64,000 bases of DNA from Stutzerimonas urumqiensis (GTDB lineage: Bacteria; Pseudomonadota; Gammaproteobacteria; Pseudomonadales; Pseudomonadaceae): contig NZ_RBZQ01000008.1 of assembly GCF_003640395.1 (NCBI RefSeq), positions 124,001 to 188,000 on the forward strand. Direction: 5' to 3'. Numbering within the stretch: position 1 is the stretch's first letter; the number at the start of each line of letters is the position of its first letter. A program made the translations under genes and the position numbers. Shown here in pieces: positions 19,177-28,631 of the stretch. The notes beneath the pieces were generated by a model that was given only the letters and a program-made list of their open reading frames with translations, ran no database searches and was not told the origin of the DNA.

Positions 19177-20133
19177 TCAGAGTGCGCCGTGCGCCTGGGC
19201 ACCTTCGCGCAACAGCGCCAGTACTCGCTTCGCCGCAGGCGATAGCAGATCCTCGCGGCGGGTGATGAGGCCGTAGACCATCAGGTCGCGATTAAGGCCG
19301 CTCTCGATACCGGCTCCCACTTCGACCCGCGCGAGCATGCCGTAGCGCGCATAGTGCTCGACCACATCGCGCGGCAGCACCGTGAGCATGGCGTTCTTCT
19401 CCAGCAGGGTGGTTACCAGCAGCAGATTCTCCACGTTCACCACCTTGCGCGGCGGCGTCATCCCGGCGTGCTGGAACAACGCATCGAACGCCTCGCGCAG
19501 CACGCTGCCCGGCGGCGGCAGCACCCAGTCGGCCTCGTGCAGCTCTGCCAGCGGCATCTCGCGCCCGATCAGTCCGGGCCGCGCGCAAACGCACAGCGGC
19601 TCGCGGTGAAGGGGCTCGAAGCATAGCTCGGTGCGCCCCGGCTCCGCGAAATAGCGCGCCACCACGAAATCCAGCTGATCGTCGTTCAGCAGTGTCAGCA
19701 GGTCGCGGCTCGACCCGGTGTGGATGCTCAGTTCCAGCGCCGGATGATATTGTTTCACCCGCCGGATCAGCTCAGGCAGCAGCTCGGCGCAGGGCGTCAG
19801 GATGGTGCCGATGCGCACGCTACCCTGCTCGCCGCGGCGCAGCGCGCCGACTTCATCGAAGGCGTTCTCCAGCCCTGTCAGCATGCGCCGGGCGTGGCGG
19901 ATCATCGCCTCGCCATAACGGGTCGGTACCACACCCCGTGCATGACGCTCGAACAGCGGCACATCGAGACCGTCTTCCAGCTCCTTGAGCAGCTTCGACA
20001 GGGCCGGCTGGGAAATGCCCAGGCCCTGGGCGGCGCGGTTGAGATTGGCGGTCTCGCCAAGGGCCACCAGCATCGGGATGTGCCGGCTTTTCAGGCGGGC
20101 CCGGACGAACCAGCTGCTGCTCAGAGTCTTCAT
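19177..20133 (-). CDS. LysR-family regulator, GbpR-like (sugar utilisation)
   Basis: 318 aa. The N-terminal winged HTH (LKSRHIPMLVALGETANLNRAA, then ISQPALSKLLKELEDGLDVPLFERHARG) and the GSVRIGTILTPCAELLPELI start of the effector domain resemble GbpR-type LysR regulators of galactose/arabinose uptake genes in alpha-proteobacteria (recalled similarity). ATG 20133 is chosen. The frame is open 47 codons further but without a conserved N-terminus. It is divergent from the TRAP-transporter operon, with a palindrome overlapping its own start codon, consistent with autoregulation. Confidence 0.85.
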   Translation of the reverse strand: MKTLSSSWFVRARLKSRHIPMLVALGETANLNRAAQGLGISQPALSKLLKELEDGLDVPLFERHARGVVPTRYGEAMIRHARRMLTGLENAFDEVGALRRGEQGSVRIGTILTPCAELLPELIRRVKQYHPALELSIHTGSSRDLLTLLNDDQLDFVVARYFAEPGRTELCFEPLHREPLCVCARPGLIGREMPLAELHEADWVLPPPGSVLREAFDALFQHAGMTPPRKVVNVENLLLVTTLLEKNAMLTVLPRDVVEHYARYGMLARVEVGAGIESGLNRDLMVYGLITRREDLLSPAAKRVLALLREGAQAHGAL

Positions 20134-20153
20134 ACGGATATATCCATTCGTAT
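20132..20153. promoter_or_regulatory. Palindromic operator candidate for the GbpR-like regulator
   Basis: ATACG (20132-20136) and CGTAT (20149-20153) are inverted arms. Nested against the first arm is the perfect palindrome GGATATATCC (20136-20145). The site overlaps the start codon of the divergent LysR gene and lies about 135 bp before the TRAP binding-protein ATG. Confidence 0.5.
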
Positions 20154-20288
20154 ATGGCTGCGACGCGATTGCATATTTGTTGATGATGTCTTGCCTGTCT
20201 AGGCTCTGGTTCAGTTGAGGTGCCGACAGCGCAGTCTGCGCCTCCTGATCGAGACGAATACCTAATAAGAACAATGGGAGAGGCAGCT

Positions 20289-21308
20289 ATGCCATCGAAT
20301 ATCCAGCGTTTCGGATTCGGCCTTGCGGCGGTCCTGGTCCTGGCATCCGGCAGTGCTTTCGCCAAACAGGAATGGAAAGTCCAGATCAACGTCAACGCAG
20401 GTGATGACGAGTACCGCATCGCCCAGCAGTGGGCCAAAAGCGTCGGCAAAAAGACCAACGGTGAAATCACCATCGAAGTCCTGCCGACTGGCACCATCGT
20501 TGGCAACAACGAGACGCTGGATGCCGTTGGTGCGGGCATCATTCAAGGCCATATCACCGATCCCGGTTACTTCTCCGGCAAGAACCCGGCCTTCGCGGTG
20601 TACGGCAACATGGTCGGCGCCTGGAGCGGCCCGGAGCCTTTTCTCGACTACATGCGCAATGCGGGCGGAGAGGAGGGCTATAACCGTCTGGTCGAGCCGT
20701 ACGGTGTTCATCTCATTCGTGCAGGCGCCGTGGGCGCCGAATCCCTGATCAGCAAGCGCAAGATCGAATCGCTCGATGACTTGAAGGGTCTCAAGGTGCG
20801 TGCGCCGGAAGGCATGGTCTCGAACATCTTCCAGCTGGTGGGCGCCGCGCCGGTGAACCTGCCGACCTCGGAGGTGTACACCGCGCTGGAAAAGGGCGTG
20901 ATCGACGCGGCCGATTACACGGTGTTTTCCACCAACTACCAGCAGGGCTATCACAAGTACGCGCCGTTCGCCGTCTATCCGGGTTTCCACTCGATGCCCA
21001 TGAAAGACATCTCGGTCAACAAGGCGCTGTGGGATGCCCTGACCCCCGAGCAGCAGAAGATTCTCGAGGACTCGGTCGACGCCTTCACCGAGCAGCTGAT
21101 CACCGAGCTGCAGAAAAAGGACGAGGAGCAGGTGGCGCTGGCCAGGCAGAAGGGCGACGTCACCCTGACCGCGCTCTCCGAGGATGAGCTGAAGAAGTTT
21201 CGCCAGGCCGCGCGGAACGAGTGGTCGCGCTGGCGTGATCGCAGCCCCCAGGCCAAGGAGGCGGTGGATTCGATCCAGGCCTACCTGCGGGACAAGGGCA
21301 TGCTCTGA
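20289..21308 (+). CDS. TRAP transporter substrate-binding protein (DctP family)
   Basis: 339 aa. The signal peptide covers residues 1-25 (ends SAFA). The mature protein shows the DctP fold: a conserved region LKGLKVRAPEGMVSNIF with the carboxylate-binding Arg, GAAPVNLPTSEVYTALEKGVIDAAD, and a C-terminal helical tail. It captures an organic acid in the periplasm for the DctQ/DctM permease encoded next. Context (aldonate dehydratase, mutarotase, arabinose genes) suggests a sugar acid such as arabinonate or galactonate rather than a C4-dicarboxylate. ATG 20289 has GGGAGAGG upstream. Confidence 0.92.
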   Translation: MPSNIQRFGFGLAAVLVLASGSAFAKQEWKVQINVNAGDDEYRIAQQWAKSVGKKTNGEITIEVLPTGTIVGNNETLDAVGAGIIQGHITDPGYFSGKNPAFAVYGNMVGAWSGPEPFLDYMRNAGGEEGYNRLVEPYGVHLIRAGAVGAESLISKRKIESLDDLKGLKVRAPEGMVSNIFQLVGAAPVNLPTSEVYTALEKGVIDAADYTVFSTNYQQGYHKYAPFAVYPGFHSMPMKDISVNKALWDALTPEQQKILEDSVDAFTEQLITELQKKDEEQVALARQKGDVTLTALSEDELKKFRQAARNEWSRWRDRSPQAKEAVDSIQAYLRDKGML

Positions 21309-21385
21309 GCCGCGTTGCGCGGCCGATCGATCTTCGCTGACCAACGGCTTTCCGGCTGCGGCCGGACAGCCCGGGGAGTTTCGCC

Positions 21386-21958
21386 GTGAAAAAACTTCGA
21401 TCCACGTCCGACGATCATCTCGATGCCTGCGCGCCCGAGCCGGGACACGGCCTGCTCGATCGCGGCATTCGGCGCGGCGGCCAGGTCATTGCCTGGCTGA
21501 CGTTCATCGCCATGCTGGTCAGCGTGTACGAAGTCATCATGCGTTACGGCTTCAACGCCCCCACCGAATGGGCGCACGAAACCACGACCTTCCTGGTCGC
21601 TGCCATCTTCGCGCTGGGCGGACCCTATGCCCTGGCGACCAACCGGCACATCCAGATCCGCCTCCTGCTCGACCGCCTTTCGCCGCGTAAGCGCAGCGTG
21701 CTGGAATTGCTCAACCTGATGCTGGGCATCCTGTTCTGCGTCGCAATCGGCTATGCGGCCTGGGTGCTGGCGTACAACGCGACCCACGCACCCACCGGGA
21801 ACTGGCGTCTGGAAACCTCGGGCTCGTCCTGGAACCCGCCGCTGCCGGCCTTCACCAAGATCGTCATCCTGATTTCCATCGCACTGATGGCGATACAGCA
21901 GGTCGTACGGATCGCGACTCACCGGCGGGCGCGTCCCGGCAGGGAGGCGACGAAATGA
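21386..21958 (+). CDS. TRAP transporter small permease (DctQ family)
   Basis: 190 aa with four hydrophobic helices (~33-52, ~66-86, ~108-130, ~152-172). The DctQ signature appears in VYEVIMRYGFNAPTEWAHE and in the HIQIRLLLDRL loop after the second helix. The small permease stabilises DctM in the inner membrane and contacts the binding protein. The segment between helices 3 and 4 (GNWRLETSGSSWNPPLP) is typical. It overlaps the next gene by ATGA. GGGAG lies 7-8 bases before the GTG/AAA start region. Confidence 0.92.
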   Translation: MKKLRSTSDDHLDACAPEPGHGLLDRGIRRGGQVIAWLTFIAMLVSVYEVIMRYGFNAPTEWAHETTTFLVAAIFALGGPYALATNRHIQIRLLLDRLSPRKRSVLELLNLMLGILFCVAIGYAAWVLAYNATHAPTGNWRLETSGSSWNPPLPAFTKIVILISIALMAIQQVVRIATHRRARPGREATK

Positions 21959-23256
21959 GCATCGAGATCGCAACTTACCTGATGGTCTTCGCGATCTTCG
22001 TGTTGCTGGTACTGGGCCTGCCGCTGGCCTTCGTCACCGGGCTGGTCGCCGCCGGCTTCACGCTCGGCTGGTTCGGTCCGGTCGCCGTGCCGCTGGTGGC
22101 CAGCCGCATGTACGGCTTCATCACCGAATATTCGCTCGTGGCCGTGCCGATGTTCGTCTTCATGGCGGGCTTGCTGGACCGATCGGGGCTGGCGCGGGAT
22201 CTGTTCAACGCGATGCGCTTCTTCGCGGGCCGCCTGCCGGGCGGGGTGGCGGTACAGACCCTCGTGGTGGCGTTCTTTCTCGCTGCGATCTCCGGGATCA
22301 TCGGCGGCGAGATCGTCCTGCTCGGCGTCCTGGCGTTGCCGCAGATGCTGCGTCTGGGCTACGACAAGCGCATCGCCATCGGCGTAGTCTGCGCGGGCGG
22401 TTCGCTGGGCACCATGGTGCCGCCGTCGATCGTGCTGATCATCTACGGGCTGATCGCCAGCGTCTCCATCGCCGACCTGTTCAAGGCGGCGGTCATTCCC
22501 GCAGCCATGCTGATGATCGGCTACATGCTTTACGTCGTGGTGATGTGCATGCGCTATCCGCACATGGGTGGCGCGCACCTCGAGCAGCGCAGCAACCTGC
22601 CGCGGCTCACGCTGGGCGAAGCCTTCAAGGGCCTGTTCTTTCCGACCGCCATCGCCGGGCTGGTGCTCGGCAGCATCTATGGCGGCATCGCCTCGGTCAC
22701 CGAGGCGGCCGCGATGGGCGCCCTGGGCGTGCTGCTGGCGGTCCTGGTGCGTGGCGAGTTCAGCCTCAGGCTGCTCCAGGAAAGCCTGACCCAGACGCTG
22801 GAAACCTGCGGGATGATCGTCTGGATCGGCATCGGCGCGGCCTGCCTGGTTGGCGTCTACAACCTGATGGGTGGCAACCGCTTCGTTTCGTCGGCGATAA
22901 CCGGCCTGGACGTCGCGCCCTTCGTCATCGTGCTGGTGATGATGCTGATCTTCCTGCTGCTGGGCATGTTCCTCGACTGGATCGGCATCGCCATGCTGTG
23001 CCTGCCGATCTTCGTGCCCATCATCATCGAGCTCGGCTACGACCCGGTGTGGTTCGGCATTCTCTTCGCGGTGAACATGCAGGTCTCCTACATCTCGCCG
23101 CCCTTCGGGCCGGCTGCGTTCTACCTCAAGAGCGTGGCGCCGCCCGATATCACCCTGACCGATATCTTCCGTTCGATGGTGCCCTTCATCGTCATCCAGC
23201 TGGTGGTGCTCGGCCTGCTGCTGTACGTCCCGGCGCTCTCGACCTGGCTGCTCTAA
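21955..23256 (+). CDS. TRAP transporter large permease (DctM family)
   Basis: 433 aa with about twelve membrane segments. Family features include LGLPLAFVTGLVAAGFTL, the GSLGTMVPPSIVLIIYG re-entrant segment (residues ~143-159), ASVTEAAAMGALGVL and ISPPFGPAAFYLKSV near the C-terminus. It is the Na+-coupled transport subunit working with the two preceding proteins. It starts inside the dctQ-type gene (4-base overlap). The dehydratase gene follows after 58 bp, and all are read from the same direction. Confidence 0.94.
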   Translation: MSIEIATYLMVFAIFVLLVLGLPLAFVTGLVAAGFTLGWFGPVAVPLVASRMYGFITEYSLVAVPMFVFMAGLLDRSGLARDLFNAMRFFAGRLPGGVAVQTLVVAFFLAAISGIIGGEIVLLGVLALPQMLRLGYDKRIAIGVVCAGGSLGTMVPPSIVLIIYGLIASVSIADLFKAAVIPAAMLMIGYMLYVVVMCMRYPHMGGAHLEQRSNLPRLTLGEAFKGLFFPTAIAGLVLGSIYGGIASVTEAAAMGALGVLLAVLVRGEFSLRLLQESLTQTLETCGMIVWIGIGAACLVGVYNLMGGNRFVSSAITGLDVAPFVIVLVMMLIFLLLGMFLDWIGIAMLCLPIFVPIIIELGYDPVWFGILFAVNMQVSYISPPFGPAAFYLKSVAPPDITLTDIFRSMVPFIVIQLVVLGLLLYVPALSTWLL

Positions 23257-23314
23257 CCCAACCCGAACCTTCCTTTGGGCGGCCCGCGGCCGCCGACACG
23301 ACAGGTGTATCGCA

Positions 23315-25051
23315 ATGACCGACAAACGCCCCCTGCGCTCCGCTCAATGGTTCGGCACTACCGACAAGAACGGCTTCATGTACCGCAGCTGGATGAAGAA
23401 CCAGGGCATCCCGGACCATGAGTTCCGGGGCAAGCCGATCATCGGCATCTGCAACACCTGGTCGGAGCTGACGCCCTGCAACGCGCACTTTCGCAAGCTC
23501 GCCGAGCACGTGAAGAAGGGCGTGCTGGAGGCGGGTGGGTTTCCGGTGGAATTCCCGGTCTTCTCCAACGGCGAATCGAACTTGCGGCCGACCGCCATGC
23601 TGACGCGCAACCTGGCCAGCATGGATGTCGAAGAGTCGATCCGCGGCAACCCGGTCGATGCGGTGGTGTTGCTCGTCGGCTGCGACAAGACCACCCCGGC
23701 GCTGCTCATGGGCGCGGCGAGTTGCGACGTGCCGGCCATCGTCGTCACCGGCGGGCCGATGCTCAACGGCAAGCACAACGGCCGCGACATCGGTGCCGGC
23801 ACCATCGTCTGGCAAATGCACGAGGCCTATAAGGGCGGCTTGATCAGCCTCGATGAATTCCTCTCCGCCGAGGCTGGCATGTCGCGTTCGGCCGGCACCT
23901 GCAACACCATGGGCACCGCCTCGACGATGGCCTGCATGGCCGAAGCGCTGGGCACGTCGTTGCCGCACAACGCCGCGATTCCGGCGGTGGATTCGCGCCG
24001 CTACGTGCTTGCGCACCTGTCCGGCATGCGCATCGTCGAGATGGTCGAGGAAGACCTGCGGCTGTCGAAGATCCTCACCCGGCAGGCCTTCGAGAACGCC
24101 ATTCGCGTCAATGCCGCCATCGGCGGTTCGACCAACGCGGTGATCCACCTCAAGGCGATCGCCGGGCGGATCGGGGTGGCGCTCGATCTGGACGACTGGA
24201 CGCGCATCGGCCGGGGCATGCCGACAATCGTCGACCTGCAACCCTCCGGGCGCTTCCTGATGGAGGAGTTCTACTACGCCGGCGGGCTGCCCGCGGTGAT
24301 CCGCCGGCTGGGTGAGAACCGGCTGCTGCCGAACCCCGATGCGCTGACGGTGAACGGCAAGTCGCTGTGGGACAACTGCGCCGAGGCGCCGATCTACGGC
24401 AAGGACGAGGTCATCCGCACGCTGGACAATCCGCTGCGCGAAGACGGCGGCATCTGCGTGCTGCGCGGCAACCTGGCGCCCAACGGCGCCGTGCTCAAAC
24501 CCTCGGCGGCGACGCCCGAGCTGATGAAGCATCGCGGGCGTGCGGTGGTCTTCGAAGATTTCGACGACTACAAGGCGCGCATCGCCGACCCGGAGCTGGA
24601 CGTCGACGAAACCTGCGTGCTGGTGATGAAGAACTGCGGGCCCAAGGGTTATCCCGGCATGGCCGAGGTCGGCAACATGGGCCTGCCACCCAAGGTGCTG
24701 GCCAAGGGCATCACCGACATGGTGCGCATCTCCGACGCCCGCATGAGCGGCACCGCCTACGGCACCGTGGTGCTGCATGTCTCCCCCGAAGCCGCTGCCG
24801 GCGGGCCGCTGGCGGTGGTGCGCAACGGCGACATGATCGAACTCGACTGCAACGCCGGTCGCCTGCATCTGGATATCCCGGACGCCGAGCTGCAGGCACG
24901 CCTGGCGTCCTGGCAGGCCCCGGCCGGGCTGCTCTGGGATGGCGGCTACCGACGGCTGTTCGTCGAGCATGTCATGCAGGCCGACGAGGGCTGCGACTTC
25001 GACTTCCTGGTCGGCTGCCGTGGCGCCGAGGTACCGCGCCATTCGCATTGA
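23315..25051 (+). CDS. IlvD/Edd-family dehydratase, probable L-arabinonate dehydratase
   Basis: 578 aa. The Fe-S-binding cysteines of the family lie in ICNTWSELTPCN, LVGCDKTTPALLMG and AGTCNTMGTASTM. Further motifs are GGSTNAVIHLKAIAGR, MKNCGPKGYPGM and DARMSGTAYGTVVLHV. The ITDMVRISDARMSGTAYGT variant and the SRSAGTCNTMG motif fit sugar-acid dehydratases (arabinonate, xylonate, galactonate) better than IlvD of branched-chain synthesis. It converts an aldonate to a 2-keto-3-deoxy acid. It lies in one operon with a TRAP transporter and mutarotase. The precise sugar acid is inferred from the flanking arabinose genes. Confidence 0.85.
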   Translation: MTDKRPLRSAQWFGTTDKNGFMYRSWMKNQGIPDHEFRGKPIIGICNTWSELTPCNAHFRKLAEHVKKGVLEAGGFPVEFPVFSNGESNLRPTAMLTRNLASMDVEESIRGNPVDAVVLLVGCDKTTPALLMGAASCDVPAIVVTGGPMLNGKHNGRDIGAGTIVWQMHEAYKGGLISLDEFLSAEAGMSRSAGTCNTMGTASTMACMAEALGTSLPHNAAIPAVDSRRYVLAHLSGMRIVEMVEEDLRLSKILTRQAFENAIRVNAAIGGSTNAVIHLKAIAGRIGVALDLDDWTRIGRGMPTIVDLQPSGRFLMEEFYYAGGLPAVIRRLGENRLLPNPDALTVNGKSLWDNCAEAPIYGKDEVIRTLDNPLREDGGICVLRGNLAPNGAVLKPSAATPELMKHRGRAVVFEDFDDYKARIADPELDVDETCVLVMKNCGPKGYPGMAEVGNMGLPPKVLAKGITDMVRISDARMSGTAYGTVVLHVSPEAAAGGPLAVVRNGDMIELDCNAGRLHLDIPDAELQARLASWQAPAGLLWDGGYRRLFVEHVMQADEGCDFDFLVGCRGAEVPRHSH

Positions 25052-25111
25052 CCCGGCGGGCAGAAGACCCACGCGTTACCCAAAAATAACAACGACCCGA
25101 AGGTGGCCACG

Positions 25112-26260
25112 ATGAAACACCGCTCATGCCTCACTGGACTCGGACTTTCCCTCATGCTCGGAACGCTCACGGCGCAGGCGCAGGGCCTGACCAACGAACG
25201 CGGCAGCTTCGGCACGATGCCCGACGGTACGCCGATCGAGAAATACACCCTGCAGAACAGCAATGGCGTGCAGGCGACGATCATCACCTACGGCGGGATC
25301 CTGCAATCGCTGGTGGTGCCGGACAAGCACGGCCAGGGTGACGACATCGTGCTCGGTTTCGACGATGTCGACGGCTACATCGAGAACGGCAACGTGTACT
25401 TCGGCGCCACCATCGGCCGCTTCGGCAACCGCATCGCCGATGGCCGCTTCGAGCTCGATGGCACGACCTACCAGATCCCGCAGAACAACGGCAGCAATGC
25501 GCTGCACGGCGGACCCGAGGGCTTCGATACCAAGGTCTGGCGCGCCAGGCCGAGCAACACGGACGACTCGGTCGGCGTCGAGCTGACCTATGTGTCGCCC
25601 GACGGCGAGATGGGCTTCCCCGGCACCCTGACCAACCAGGTCGTCTACAGCCTCAACGACGACAACGAGCTGCGGATCGAGTACCGCGCGACGACCGACA
25701 AGCCCACGGTGCTGAACCTGACGAACCACAGCTACTTCAACCTCGCCGGCGCCGGCAACGGCGACATCCTCGATCAGCTCGCGACCCTGCACGCCTCGCA
25801 CTACACGCCGGTGACGGCGACGCTGATCCCGACCGGCGAGCTCGCGAAGGTCGCCGGCACGCCGATGGATTTCCTCACGCCGACCGCCTTCGGCAAGCAC
25901 ATCGGGGACGACCACCCGCAGCTGACGTTCGCTGAGCCCAAGCAGGGCGGCTTCGACTTCAACTGGGTCCTCGACACCGCGGGCGACCTCGGCAAGCTGG
26001 CGGTCGAGGTCAGCGACCCGGAATCCGGCCGGGTGCTGCAGATGTACACCACCGAGCCGGGCGTGCAGCTGTACACCAGCAACTTCCTCGACGGCAGCAT
26101 CACGGGCAAGGGCGGCAAGGTGTATCCGCACTGGAGCGCCTTCACGCTCGAAGCCCAGCACTACCCGGATTCGCCCAACCAGCCGAACTTCCCCAGCACC
26201 CGGCTCGATCCGGGGCAGACCTACACCCAGACGACGATCTACAAGTTCCCCACGCCTTGA
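25112..26260 (+). CDS. galM: Secreted aldose 1-epimerase (galactose mutarotase)
   Basis: 382 aa. A signal peptide (~1-22, ending AQA) directs it to the periplasm. The mutarotase fold shows ATIITYGGILQSLVVPDK, GATIGRFGNRIADGRFELDG, NALHGGPEGFD (catalytic His), LTNHSYFNLAG (second catalytic His) and a C-terminal WSAFTLEAQHYPDSPNQP with the catalytic Glu. It interconverts alpha and beta anomers, feeding the right anomer to the dehydrogenase or transporter. A GTG three codons upstream is rejected because the ATG has better spacing from CGAAGG. Last gene before a strong terminator. Confidence 0.93.
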   Translation: MKHRSCLTGLGLSLMLGTLTAQAQGLTNERGSFGTMPDGTPIEKYTLQNSNGVQATIITYGGILQSLVVPDKHGQGDDIVLGFDDVDGYIENGNVYFGATIGRFGNRIADGRFELDGTTYQIPQNNGSNALHGGPEGFDTKVWRARPSNTDDSVGVELTYVSPDGEMGFPGTLTNQVVYSLNDDNELRIEYRATTDKPTVLNLTNHSYFNLAGAGNGDILDQLATLHASHYTPVTATLIPTGELAKVAGTPMDFLTPTAFGKHIGDDHPQLTFAEPKQGGFDFNWVLDTAGDLGKLAVEVSDPESGRVLQMYTTEPGVQLYTSNFLDGSITGKGGKVYPHWSAFTLEAQHYPDSPNQPNFPSTRLDPGQTYTQTTIYKFPTP

Positions 26261-26280
26261 GACGGGGCGGACCGCAACCA

Positions 26281-26304
26281 AAACCCGGCCTGGCGCCGGG
26301 TTTT
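26281..26304. terminator. Bidirectional rho-independent terminator
   Basis: AAACCCGGC (26281-26289) pairs with GCCGGGTTT (26295-26303) around a 5-base loop, with T-runs on both strands. It sits between the convergent mutarotase and dgoD genes and can serve both. Confidence 0.9.
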
Positions 26305-26335
26305 CTTCACCGCTTGTGGGCTGAGCTGCCGGGCG

Positions 26336-27484
26336 TCACCACTCCGCGACGCTGCCGTCGGCATGCCGCCAGATCGGGTTGCGCCAACGGTGCCCGCTGC
26401 GGGCGCGCTCGATCACGTAGTCCTCGTTGACCTGGATGCCGAGGCCCGGGCCGTCGGGAATGGCGACGAAGCCGTCCTGGTAGTGGAACACCTCCGGACT
26501 GCTCAGGTAGTCGAGCAGGTCGTTGCCCTCGTTGTAGTGGATGCCCAGGCTCTGCTCCTGGATGAACGCGTTGTAGCAGACGCCATCGAGTTGCAGGCAG
26601 GTGGCCAGGGCGATCGGCCCCAGCGGGCAATGCAGCGCCAGCGCGACGTCATAGGCTTCGGCCATGCTGGCGATCTTGCGGGTCTCGGTGATGCCGCCCG
26701 CGTGCGAGGCGTCCGGCTGGATGATGTCGACATAGCCCTCGGCGAGGATGCGCTTGAAGTCCCAGCGCGAGTACAGCCGCTCGCCCAGCGCGATCGGTGC
26801 GCAGGACAGCGGCGCCAGCTCCTTGAGCGCCTCGTAGTGTTCGCTGAGTACCGGCTCCTCGATGAACATCGGCCTGAACGGTTCGAGCTCCTTGATCAGG
26901 ATCTTCGCCATCGGCTTGTGCACGCGCCCGTGGAAGTCCACGCCGATGCCGATCTCGCCGCCCACCGCATCGCGCACCGCGCCGACGCTCGCCAGCACGG
27001 CGTCGACCTTGGCGTGGCTGTCGACGAACTGCAGCTCCTCGCTGGCGTTCAGCTTGATCGCGCTGAAGCCGCGCGCAACGGCGGCGCGCGCGGCGTTGGC
27101 GGTATCGGCCGGGCGGTCGCCGCCGATCCACGAATACACGCGGATGCGATCGCGCACGCGGCCGCCCAGCAGCTCGGCCACCGGAACGCCGAGCGCCTTG
27201 CCCTTGATGTCCCAGAGCGCCTGGTCGATGCCCGCCAGCGCGCTCATATGGATCGCCCCGCCGCGGTAGAAGCCGCCGCGGTACAGGACCGTCCAGTGGT
27301 CCTCGATGTGCCGCGGGTCCTTGCCGATCAGGTAGTCGGCCAGCTCGTCCACCGCCGCGGCGACCGTCCGCGCGCGCCCTTCCACCACCGGCTCGCCCCA
27401 GCCGCTGATGCCCTCGTCGGTGTCGATCTTCAGGAACAGCCAGCGCGGGGGAACCACATAGGTCGTGAGCCGGGTGATTTTCAT
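26336..27484 (-). CDS. dgoD: D-galactonate dehydratase
   Basis: 382 aa, the same length as E. coli DgoD and clearly alignable from memory along its whole length ([20 protein letters not shown] at the start, [16 protein letters not shown] at the end). It belongs to the mandelate-racemase branch of the enolase superfamily. Mg-binding acids and catalytic His are in [20 protein letters not shown] and [11 protein letters not shown]. It makes 2-keto-3-deoxy-D-galactonate. No KDGal kinase or aldolase is present in the window. It follows araH by 157 bp and is the most distal gene of the araFGH strand. Confidence 0.93.
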   Translation of the reverse strand: MKITRLTTYVVPPRWLFLKIDTDEGISGWGEPVVEGRARTVAAAVDELADYLIGKDPRHIEDHWTVLYRGGFYRGGAIHMSALAGIDQALWDIKGKALGVPVAELLGGRVRDRIRVYSWIGGDRPADTANAARAAVARGFSAIKLNASEELQFVDSHAKVDAVLASVGAVRDAVGGEIGIGVDFHGRVHKPMAKILIKELEPFRPMFIEEPVLSEHYEALKELAPLSCAPIALGERLYSRWDFKRILAEGYVDIIQPDASHAGGITETRKIASMAEAYDVALALHCPLGPIALATCLQLDGVCYNAFIQEQSLGIHYNEGNDLLDYLSSPEVFHYQDGFVAIPDGPGLGIQVNEDYVIERARSGHRWRNPIWRHADGSVAEW

Positions 27485-27641
27485 CGGTCGTTCTCTGGGA
27501 TTGGCCTGACGCCGATGGGCATCTGCGGCCTTGGATGGATGCGGGGCGCGCGACGGTCGGCGCCGGTCCGGGCGCCGGCGTGCCGGACTCGGGCTTCGAA
27601 CCTTTGCCCGGCGCCGGATCAGGGCGCGCGGGCGGTCGGGA

Positions 27642-28610
27642 TCAGCGCTGCTTCAGCCGATCGATGATTACCGCCAGCAGCAGGATCGTGCCGCGGATGA
27701 CGTACTGGTAGAAGGTGTCGATGTTCTTCAGGTTCATGGCGTTCTCGATGATCGCCAGGATCAGCACCCCCGCGATCACATGGCGAATCATGCCGATGCC
27801 GCCGCTGAGCGAGACGCCGCCAAGCACACAGGCCGAGATCACCGTCAGCTCGAAGCCCTGGCCGATCATCGGCTGGCCCGAGGTCATCCGCGAGGCCAGC
27901 ATCACGCCGGCGAGCGCACCGATCAGCCCGTGCACGGCGAAGATGATGATCTTGGTACGGTCGACATTGACCCCCGCCAGCCGCGCCGCTTCCTCGTTGC
28001 CGCCGATGGCCATGGTGTTGCGGCCGTAGGTGGTGTAGTTCAGCAGCCAGCCGAAGAAGACGAAGCAGGCCAGGGTGATGATGATCGGCACCGGCACGCC
28101 GAACAGGCTGCCATTGCCGAACAGGAAGAATTGCTCCTGCATCACGCCGACCGCCTTGCCGTCGGAAAAGATATAGCCCAGCCCGCGCACGATCTGCATG
28201 GTCGCCAGCGTCGTGATCAGCGCATTGATGCGCAGCTTGGCGATCACGATGCCGTTGATCAGCCCCACCACCAGGCCCATCGCCAGCGCCGCCGAGACAC
28301 CGAGCAGCACGCTCTCGGTGTCGCGCATCACCACCGCCGCGACCACGCCGGCGCAGGCGATCACCGAGCCGACCGACAGGTCGAAGTGCCCGGATGCCAG
28401 GCAGAACAGCATGGTGCAGGCGGCAATGCCGACGGTGGATATCGCCAGGCCCAGCCCGCGCATGTTCAGCGGCGAGAGGAAGTTCTCGATGAAGATCGCC
28501 GATAGCACGAAGATGCCGAGCGCGGCCAGCACCATGACCCAGTCATCCAGGAAGCGGCGCATGTTGAGGCCCTGCCGGGGTGCGGCCAGGGCGTTTTGTT
28601 GAGCGGACAT
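27642..28610 (-). CDS. araH: L-arabinose ABC transporter permease
   Basis: 322 aa with eight or more hydrophobic helices. Strong family blocks are [23 protein letters not shown] (in part), [55 protein letters not shown] and [12 protein letters not shown], all closely matching E. coli AraH (recalled). The ATG at 28610 is preferred over the one at 28625 because GAGGT lies 5 bases upstream of it. It forms the membrane channel with AraF and AraG. The same system in other proteobacteria may also carry D-galactose or fucose. Confidence 0.93.
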   Translation of the reverse strand: MSAQQNALAAPRQGLNMRRFLDDWVMVLAALGIFVLSAIFIENFLSPLNMRGLGLAISTVGIAACTMLFCLASGHFDLSVGSVIACAGVVAAVVMRDTESVLLGVSAALAMGLVVGLINGIVIAKLRINALITTLATMQIVRGLGYIFSDGKAVGVMQEQFFLFGNGSLFGVPVPIIITLACFVFFGWLLNYTTYGRNTMAIGGNEEAARLAGVNVDRTKIIIFAVHGLIGALAGVMLASRMTSGQPMIGQGFELTVISACVLGGVSLSGGIGMIRHVIAGVLILAIIENAMNLKNIDTFYQYVIRGTILLLAVIIDRLKQR

Positions 28611-28631
28611 AGAGCACCTCGTCATGGTTGT

